From Scolanthus callimorphus (Eukaryota; Cnidaria; Anthozoa; Actiniaria; Edwardsiidae), in contig CM066912.1 of NCBI GenBank assembly GCA_033964015.1, positions 19,951,073 through 20,015,072 on the forward strand: 64,000 bases of DNA. The letters are read 5' to 3'. The position numbers were made by a program, and so were the translations under genes. Below the pieces are notes generated by a model. It saw nothing but the letters and a program-made list of their open reading frames with translations. It was not told the origin of the DNA and made no database searches. Positions 56,256 to 64,000 of the stretch are shown in pieces. Every line of letters begins with the position of its first letter. Within the stretch, counting starts at the first letter, position 1.

Positions 56256-58244
56256 GTCAGAAGAAGAGCGACTGAAGTTCGACGTTTGCCCGTAGGCCTT
56301 AGTGCCAGCCGAGTGGTCCGCGTCGTCCTGGTAACCCGATAGTGACCCGGGTACGAGTTCCTGCTCTGGCTCCTCGGACATTCTCTGTACATGACCGACT
56401 TCGTTTGCCCCCGGCCTGTTCGGATTCTTAAAATTATGCATTATATGTGTGCATGATACTCAAGGAAACGAGCTGTAATAGCTGTATATCAGCGGTTACA
56501 ACGAGTTAACTGCACAAAGTAGATTTTAGGTGAAAATAAGGACTCGCTTAGATGATGCGATATAGGGGGATTGCGTGTTTACAGTTTGGGCTCATTTGCA
56601 TAAGCAGGGTCTAGATTCAGAATGTTTGAAGGAGCTCGAAAATAATCAGCACTGAATATGAATAGCGGACAGCAAATAAAACATACTCTGAAAATTTGAA
56701 GGTTTAACATTCAGTTGTAAGGACGTAGTTAAATGTTCATTTTGGTGCAAATATGTAGGCTAATGAGCCATTTGCCACACAGCAATCCACTCATTTTTAA
56801 AAACCTGCGTAGAGCCTCCAAAACGAACGTAAACGTCAATACGTTCTTAGGAATAGTAATCATTTCATCTCGCGAACATCTTTATTACATTTTTCAAGAG
56901 CAAAGTGTCATTTTCAATAGCCTTGAATTTCTTGGGTGGCAAGAAGCTCATTACCCCTCATGTTTTCTGTAAATTGAACTTATCGCCATGCGCTCATAGT
57001 TTGAATGACGAACGTAAAACTTTCTAATTATGCTTCATTCACCAGGCGCTATTGAAATTCAGAACAATTATTTTTGTAGCTCCGTTATGCTTGCTGATTT
57101 TCACGGATGCTTCAAATATGTAACCACTGACGTCACAATAAATCCGCCTATAGTTCAGCTTAAACCTGAGGTGAAATCACCACGGAAATTTCACCGTGTA
57201 AACGGGCCATAACATACTACTGAAGGCGCCATTATAGCGCGCACGCTGGTGAAAGACTTTGTCTACCCTTCTTGGCATGGCATAAAGATAATTTAAGTCA
57301 AATCCTGCCCTAAACGAGATCTGTTATCAATGCTGCTTCCTAGAGAGTTACCAGAGACTGTAAGTTATATTAAAAAATTCATGAATAATTAATAAGAACA
57401 ACACAATAGAAACACAATAAGATTCACGGGACCGTAACGTGTTGTAATTCTGATACAACCACTAATGGTTGTAACTAATTTGCATAGCAACTTTTATGAA
57501 ACATATCTTGAAGTTTCTCTGCAAAATTCACAAGATTTTAAAAACAGCGGACACTAGAAGCGATGTTTTAAGTAGTTTACAACATTCGCATCCGTGTTGT
57601 ATCAGATCTACATCACTCGCGCTGCGCGCTCGTGTTGTAAATCTGATACAACCACTAGTGGTATATAAGGGGACATAGCACACTCGTTTTAAAACAACTT
57701 TCACGACTCTTTCATGGTTCACACATAAAGAAAGTAAGTCTTGAAATTCCATGACTTTTAAAATTATTTTCCATGATCAAAAAAAAAGCAGATTAACTGG
57801 AAGTAGAATTTATTACAGAAAAACTGCAAAAATGATGTGACGAGAGTTGAATCAACAGAACATACTGAACATATCTAGACATTTGAAATTTAATTAAGTC
57901 AAGAATCTGATCATCCTAAGAGTCAATGTTAAATTCAAGGACTTTTCAATGACTTTTCAAGGCCTTGAATGGCTTTTTCAGAATTCCAGGAATTTCCAGG
58001 ACCGTGTAAACCCTGTCTTAGCTATCATGCCGAATCCGCCCTTCAAACCAGCAGCCAATTTTCTTCCCTGACGAAGCTGATATGATTATCTCGGATATAA
58101 CCACCGCAGAAGCTCCAGGGATCCAAATGAATCGCTTCTCACTTCATTAGGACTGTTTAAACGTCGATCTTTTTCGTTCCAACTCTAATAGCCTTTATTT
58201 TAGAAATTATGCGTAGGCATCCAAAACAATAGTCGAGGCAGTAC
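56256..58244. other. No supported gene
   Basis: Intergenic. A repeated block TCTGATACAACCACTA(A/G)TGGT occurs at 57449 and 57643, with an inverted piece TGTTGTATCAGATCTACA at about 57595. Confidence 0.35.
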
Positions 58245-58470
58245 CATTCTCGAACCCAGAGCTCTCCGGCTCGTCTGCTCGCAGGGGAGGCTCTGGGGAC
58301 ATCCATTTGAGGGCCTTCGCTGATTGGCTGATTATAAACGTTGGGGCATGCGCAGAAAGGTGTTTCTCTCAGCGGCTCTGTATCAAATCTCGCGCATGCG
58401 TCAATGACTGTCACCAGAGCCTCCCCTGCGGGCAGACGAGCAGGGGAGCTCTGGGTTCGAGAATGAGGCA
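58245..58470. mobile_element. MITE family A copy
   Basis: The ends ATTCTCGAACCCAGAGCTCT and AGCTCTGGGTTCGAGAATGA are perfectly inverted. Inner blocks match 3455-3769 and 27575-27757. It is one of the best-preserved copies. Confidence 0.9.
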
Positions 58471-58949
58471 GTACAACTACCGGAGGGCCACGCTCGGTAA
58501 ACGACATGGCAAGTTTTTTGTGTTTTCCTGAAATTATAGCACTCTGCGGCCCAAAACATCGAGAAAACTAAAGCAAGTCAGAGGAAATAATAACATTACT
58601 AAGGGTGGATATTATTTTTGTTTTTATAAGAAACTGTAGTAGCCAAACGGCCTGCACCGATAGAGTATCGAACTCTGTGCGCAGCGCAGCCATGTTGTCG
58701 AACATCCTCGAGCTTATATTGTTTTTTCTTCACTTGCAGAGCGCCAATGCCTATTGTATATCATGCGCGGGCATTTTTGTAAAGAGGGCTATTGTTAGAA
58801 ACTTTAGGTGCACTTTTTAACTCATTGTCAAATGCAACATGACATCTTATAAAGCTGTAAAAGTAAACTTCAGAAGCTGAAAATATTTGTTGTCAATTTC
58901 AGCTCATTGCCCGCTAAATAGTCTTTGGTGTCTTGACACACCAAGAGTC

Positions 58950-59135
58950 CCGTATTTAATTCGTTTGTTGGCTCGTTCTATTGTTCCTTTGTGTAGCTAT
59001 TGTTATCGGTACTGGTCCCCTATTCAATTCTTTTGTTGGCTCGTTCTATTGTTCCTTTGTGTAGCTATTGTTATCGGTACTGGTCCCCTATTCAATTCTT
59101 TTGTTGGCTCGTTCTATTGTTCCTTTGTGTAGCTT
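58950..59135. repeat. Tandem repeat of about 68 bp, 2.7 copies
   Basis: TTTGTTGGCTCGTTCTATTG followed by TTCCTTTGTGTAGCTATTG and TTATCGGTACTGGTCCCC repeats head to tail. Confidence 0.92.
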
Positions 59136-59334
59136 TCGACTTGCCCTCAGTGAGGACTTGCCCTCAGTGTTTTGTTAGAACAAATTTGTTGGTGTTATTA
59201 CTATGGTTTCTTTCCACAAGATATTTTAAACAGTCAAACAATAGTCATAATGTAATGCAAATGGACTGCTAGTGGATTCCCTCTTATTAAACCCTTTATA
59301 GTGGATTTAATTTCAGACGAGTGTCGAAAACAAG

Positions 59335-59745
59335 ACGTAAAGTTAAAACACTTAGCCAATCACCAACGAAACCCAATCCACCACAAACCAACCAGGAGAC
59401 AAGCAAGTACGACTCGCGTTTACTCGTGACTGAAGAAAAAATAGTCACCATGTTATTGTATATTGTGTTCCTTCGCATTCTGATTGGCCGACAAGACAAA
59501 TACATCAGTCATCAACCAATAGGAACACGTAGAAGACATCGGATTTACACTTAGCCAATCACAAACGAAACCCATTCAACAAGACAATCAGGAGACAATG
59601 TAAGTACGACTTGCGTGTGGTCGTGACTGCGAAAACAAGACTCACGGTGTATATTGTGTTTCTCGCATTCTGATTGGCTGACAAGACAAAGACATCAGAC
59701 CTCAACCAATAGAAACACGTAGAAAACGTTCGATTTACTTACGAC
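59335..59745. repeat. Repeat related to the GPCR intron 3 62-bp units
   Basis: Two diverged copies of a block of about 190 bp contain CTTAGCCAATCACCAACGAA or ACAAACGAAACCC, GGAGACAA, TTCTGATTGGC and CAACCAATAG. Confidence 0.75.
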
Positions 59746-59849
59746 GTTAGTCATATGAAATCCGCCCTAACACTGGAATTTAGGTTATCTTCCTAAAAGT
59801 CCTTACATACATACATTTAACACTTATTGGATGAGGTTGAGCATGATAG

Positions 59850-60360
59850 TGAGATTTGGCAACGCCGAGGTTTGTGTTATCTGCCGAAGCGAAGCTAAGG
59901 CGGATAACACTAACTCGAGGCGTTGACAAATCTCACTATCATGCGAAAACCGAATTCAATAATTGTTTTATTATTCAGCAACCAAGAATTCTTACCTAGC
60001 TAAACGAAGTCAGCGATGAGGCCGTGCACGGCGACACGCTTTTTCAACTTCATCTTACGTCCATTGGTATTTTCCTTTTGTATTCAATTCAAATAGCCAT
60101 AGTTGATGTTTAGATATCCTGAGCAATGATCTCTTGGCAAAAATCATAACAGATTCAACGAGAATATTCGCAAAACCGACTTTCAATTCGGAAATGAAAA
60201 CCAAGATGGCGGCCAAACCTATTGGCTTGCGTTATGACGTCATTAGAGTGCATCAATCCTAATGTCTGTAGTATGACGTCAGGCACTGCGCGCCAACAAG
60301 GTTTCGCTGCGTGCTCTTAGCCAATCAGAACCGAGATAGTGGCATGGCTGAATAATAAAT
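59850..60360. mobile_element. Short hairpin plus dispersed repeat D, copy 2
   Basis: 59855-59950 is an inverted repeat (GCATGATAGTGAGATTTG / CAAATCTCACTATCATGC) with GTTATCTGCC / GGCGGATAAC inside. 60090-60360 is the reverse complement of the repeat at 8750-9010. Confidence 0.8.
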
Positions 60361-60379
60361 TACTTTATTTTTTTTTACA

Positions 60380-60760
60380 CTTAGCCATAACAATGATTTT
60401 TTTTGGCAAAAAAACAACTGATTTACTATATCCAAATATCATATGTAATGAAATATGCGGTAAAAAAGTAAGGTCATTAGCATGTGACCAGGAAAGGCAA
60501 TGGCGCACATGGCGTTTAAAATTATTTATAGGCTCAGCCATTTTTGTGTCAAAAGGGAGACTGTTCCAAAGCACTGCACCGTTATATGTAAACCTTCTTT
60601 TAAGAAAGTGTTAGCTGACTCGATATTACGGAAGTTGTACGGCAGATTTTGATCCTTAATTTTTGTAAAGCTAATGTTCTCAAGTTTGGCGCCGAGTGCT
60701 CATTTAAGATTTTATAAATCAAGACACTTAACGACGAGGTAGCATCTAAGAACGAGGTAG
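60380..60760 (-). pseudogene. LINE reverse-transcriptase C-terminal relic
   Basis: Minus-strand frames read LIYKILNEHSAPNLENISF, then QNLPYNFRNIES, then after a frame change VLWNSLPFDTKMAEPINNFK. That is the 'WNSLP...F' tail of LINE polymerases. Frameshifts and loss of the rest show decay. GGTAGCATCTAA units (60737-60800) precede it. Confidence 0.65.
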
Positions 60761-61589
60761 CATCTAAGACAAGGTAGCATCTAAGGCGAAGTAGCATCTA
60801 AGAACTGGCTTTTCTAAATATAAATAACTCATTATTTTAGTGACAGTGTTTCCTTGATAACTATGGAATATCAATTCAGGGATTTTTAATCGAAGCACAA
60901 CATAAAATGCATAAAATTCAAAGGAAGCCGCATTTTTTTTCTATTGTTACACTGCCGTGAGAAACTAATAATTAGCATTACAAGAAGATGTTGCTTTCCC
61001 AATAAATCTATTGATGATCATGATAAATTTGATGAACAAAAACGATAAAATCCGTGTAACTGATTATGTTGCATTTAGAGATGATTTGTGCCAATGCTAC
61101 TCTTGGGTGTTAAAGGACTTTTATCAAAATGTTTTTTGTGCTCATTTTGGTGACAAGCTCAAACCAAAATCGGATTATTTTTCTGAAATAAATTTTTACG
61201 CTGATTATATATATGGCAGAAACTAAATTTTCTGCCTTAAAAATCCATTAAGCGGCACACAAAAGGAATATCCCCAGGACCAGGAATGTGTTATCTTAAT
61301 TCAGCTTATCTTAAGACGATTTTGTATTCACAAGCAATTACTCTAAGCCAGTATATCAAATGGTAGAGAGAAAAACAGGAGATTGCTTTTGTCAGATACC
61401 ACCGGCGGGCGCACACCGACATCCGGGTCATTTGAACGTAATCCATCAGCGTTATTCCTCAAAAAGTATTCAACGGTCTTCGTCAGACTAAACAAGAATC
61501 ATTCTTTGGACCAAAGTCTCTTCATTAAGACAGCATACAGGGAGGTCGGGTTACTTGGCGCGGAGAGCTAATTTTAGCATAACATTCAG

Positions 61590-61990
61590 GTAATAAATTC
61601 ATTGTTCTCGAAAACAGGAATCTTACTTTACACATTATGGTTTTGAAAGTTCGAGAAAAGAAAAGTGAAATCGACTATTCAAGTAATCAATGTCTTTTCG
61701 AGTTCTCGTAAACAGGAATCTCTTTTTACACATTCAAAGCTAGACCCAATGATATACCTTGGATGTTATTTGCTTTCCTATGCTTTGAACGTTCGAGAGA
61801 ACAACTTACACGGAGATCGAGCATTGAGGTAAATGTCCTTTCGGGTTCTCTTAAACAGGAATCTATTTTAACACGTTCAAAGCAAGACCTTAAGATATAT
61901 GCTTTAAATGCGAAGTGCTTTCCTATGCTTTTGAAAGTTCGAGAGAAGGACCGACTCGTGGTTTGCAGAGTTTCAAGATCTTCGTAGAGG
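61590..61990. repeat. Diverged tandem repeat of about 120-130 bp
   Basis: The block GTTCTC(G/T)(T/A)AAACAGGAATCT followed by ACA(C/T)(A/G)TTCAAAGC(T/A)AGACC recurs about three times, with CTTTGAACGTTCGAGAGA-like neighbours. Confidence 0.75.
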
Positions 61991-62641
61991 ATCTCTGCTG
62001 CACTTGTCATTCACTATGTGAGGGAGTCTCGGTTAAAACTTCAGAAAAAACCGCAGTCAGCGTAAAAGTGAGCAGGTACTTAGTGAGCATTGTAAAACAG
62101 AAAGCTTGCTATCAAAAAGTACTAAATATGCATTAACACTTTATTAGGCAAAATTCCAAACGAAAGGTTTTTTTGCGGGAGTGTATACTAGGCATTAGGT
62201 TTATATTAGGCACACTCACACACGAGGTCCTGACCATATGCTTGCTTTGGCTTTCTCATGGTTTGATTGATTTCATGCAGAAACTATAAGTGAGCTATAT
62301 GTTTCTGTTTCATGCGATAGGGAGCGCATTTCAGGACTGTGAAATCAATCGCAAAGTGAAACCAATCGCAAAGTGATTGCACCGGCGATGATAACCAATG
62401 ACGACAGTCGTACGGAACCACCCTAAACTGCCATGACTAGAACGTGTAACCAGAGGTATGATTACACTCGACGCCTCAACCATATGCTTGCTGGGACTTC
62501 CTCAATGGTTTGAGTGATTTCAGGCCATAAGGGAGGAGATTTCATGACTGTAGTGAAACCATTTGCAAAGATTGTAACCAAATGCCTAGCAAGTGTAATC
62601 AAAGGTACGCTTACACTCGACCATATGCTTGATTGGACTTC

Positions 62642-62855
62642 CTCATTAGCTGTATTCACACTAGACGACGGAAAACTCGTCATGACGGGTTTTTCGTCTG
62701 ACGAGTTTTCCGTCTGATATGAATTCAGACGATTTCCCGTCAAAAATCCGTCTCGCCACGGTTTCACACTAAGATTTCCCGTCAAAAATCCGTCTCGTCC
62801 CGGTTTCACACTAAGACGAGTTTTCCGTCTCTACTGTGAATACGGCTAATGAGTT
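62642..62855. mobile_element. MITE with TTAGCTGTATTCACACTAGACG arms
   Basis: CATTAGCTGTATTCACACTA and ACGACGGAAAACTCGTC pair with GACGAGTTTTCCGTCTC and TACTGTGAATACGGCTAATG. A 47-bp piece with ATTTCCCGTCAAAAATCCGT is duplicated inside. Confidence 0.88.
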
Positions 62856-62939
62856 GAGTGGTTTCATGCCATAGGGAAGAGATTTCATGACTGTAGTGAA
62901 ATCATTTGCAAAGGTATTACCAAAGTTATTACCAAATGA

Positions 62940-63360
62940 CAAACTGCCCTGCCTGGAAAGCGTAATGAAAGGTACGCTTAACACTCGAAGTTTTGACCAT
63001 ACGCTTGCTTTGGTTTGATCATAATCCATTGATGTTATGCCATAAACTGCCCTGCCTGGAAAGCGTAATGAAAGGTACGCTTACACTCGAAGTTTTGACC
63101 ATACGCTTGCTTTGGTTTGATCATAATCCATTGATGTTATGCCATAAACTGCCCTGCCTGGAAAGCGTAATGAAAGGTACGCTTACACTCGAAGTTTTGA
63201 TCATACGCTTGCTTTGGTTTGATCATAATCCATTGATGCTATGTCATAAACTGCCCTGCCTGGAAAGCGTAATGAAAGGTACGCTTACACTCGAAGTTTT
63301 GACCATACGCTTGCTTTGGTTTGATCATAATCCATTGATGTTATGTCATAAATTGCCCTG
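62940..63360. repeat. 102-bp tandem repeat, four copies
   Basis: CTGCCCTGCCTGGAAAGCGT starts each unit at 62944, 63047, 63149 and 63251. Because 102 is divisible by three, a repetitive open frame runs through it, but there is no other sign of coding. An older degenerate copy of the unit lies at 62470-62640. Confidence 0.95.
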
Positions 63361-63649
63361 ACTAGAAAATGAAATCGAAATGTTTATGGATACAGCGAAA
63401 GAACCCCTATGTCAGCACGAAAATGTAACGGTTGTAGTGATTAGCAAGAACGTGGGGTGATTCAGTAGAAAAAAAAAAGAAAGAAGCAATGCACTTACAA
63501 AGTGCATCACTGAGGTGAACGACGAGAAAAGAAGCTGGTCAACACGTACAAACGGCAAAAGAAATGCATTCAAAGAGCACCACCAGTGACTCACTCATAG
63601 TATCTCTGAAGGAATAGCACTCGCGTGGACTATGATTCTTTTCGTTCGT

Positions 63650-63957
63650 TTACTGCGGTTTTCATAATTCTGCGAACTCTCGCTAACGATTTCCAACCGT
63701 CAAACCGTCTTCTGGCTTCCGTCAATCAAACTCCCGAGGCTTCTCGTCGTTACTCTTTGTGCTTTTTGATTGGCCAGGACGTAACCGTTGCTGACGCGAC
63801 CAGGAAGCCATTTAAGCACTGCTTAGGCGCTGGCCAATTAGAAAGCACAAAGTGTAGCGACGAAAAGACTCGGGAGTTTGATTGACGGAAGCCAGAAGGC
63901 GGTTTTACGGTTGGAAATCAATAGCGAGAGTTCGCAGAATTATGAAAACCGCAGTAA
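63650..63957. mobile_element. Foldback element, arms ACTGCGGTTTTCATAATTCTG
   Basis: ACTGCGGTTTTCATAATTCT followed by GCGAACTCTCGCTA pairs with the inverse ending AATTATGAAAACCGCAGTAA. Further inner arms (GGCTTCCGTCAATCAAACTC) match. A half copy lies at 51070. Confidence 0.9.
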
Positions 63958-64000
63958 AATTCAATAAAAAGTTGCCGGTACCGGTGTTGCTCTGAGTTAG

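Noticed and set aside
62993..63361. Plus-strand repetitive open frame of 122 aa
   Set aside because: It arises from a 102-bp tandem repeat, divisible by three; no start/stop logic or protein-like composition.

Overview
This is a eukaryotic, animal-type genomic window. It is AT-rich, has intron-split genes with consensus GT..AG sites, and is packed with foldback (MITE-like) elements, minisatellites and decayed LINE tails. The repeat types and gene content suggest a marine invertebrate, most likely an anthozoan cnidarian (coral or anemone). That placement is inference from overall character, not proof.

Region 1 (624-7216, plus strand) holds the outstanding feature: a six-exon gene whose exons join without a frame break into a 715-residue protein. 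Its N-terminal half is a tetrapyrrole-methylase-fold SAM methyltransferase of the borosin type (the fungal omphalotin enzyme OphMA and relatives). A helical clasp-like segment follows, then a basic linker, then a C-terminal tail made of 16 tandem decapeptide units of the type xxGLVVAPQE, and finally two copies of a TAPLVVS motif. This is the architecture of a self-methylating fused enzyme/precursor for backbone N-methylated peptides (borosin RiPPs). As far as I know such precursors are described from fungi and bacteria. An intron-bearing, many-core version in an animal would be new.

Region 2 (8577-14411, minus strand, convergent with the first gene) is a complete three-exon SLC46-family (PCFT-like) major facilitator transporter of 455 residues. 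Its large intron contains duplicated repeats and a roughly 1.2-kb minisatellite.

Region 3 (15-27 kb) is gene-poor: foldback elements, a decayed minus-strand sequence with the layout of a RAG1-like N-terminal zinc/RING region (18.1-18.8 kb), and simple repeats.

Region 4 (28090-32756, plus) is a four-exon class A GPCR of 416 residues. Its last exon (the cytoplasmic tail) lies 2 kb beyond an apparent stop and is supported by phase and by a typical helix-8/palmitoylation sequence.

Region 5 (33-64 kb) contains no gene I can support. It holds paired dispersed elements (34.9 and 51.4 kb), non-LTR retrotransposon 3' ends (45.3, 53.4 and 60.5 kb), a satellite-like array of about 188-bp units (54.8-55.6 kb), and many foldback and tandem repeats.

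The three genes do not form an operon. The borosin-like gene would be self-sufficient for methylation, but excision or cyclisation of its repeats would need a protease encoded elsewhere. All gene models come from reading frames, splice sites and remembered family motifs; no database search was possible.
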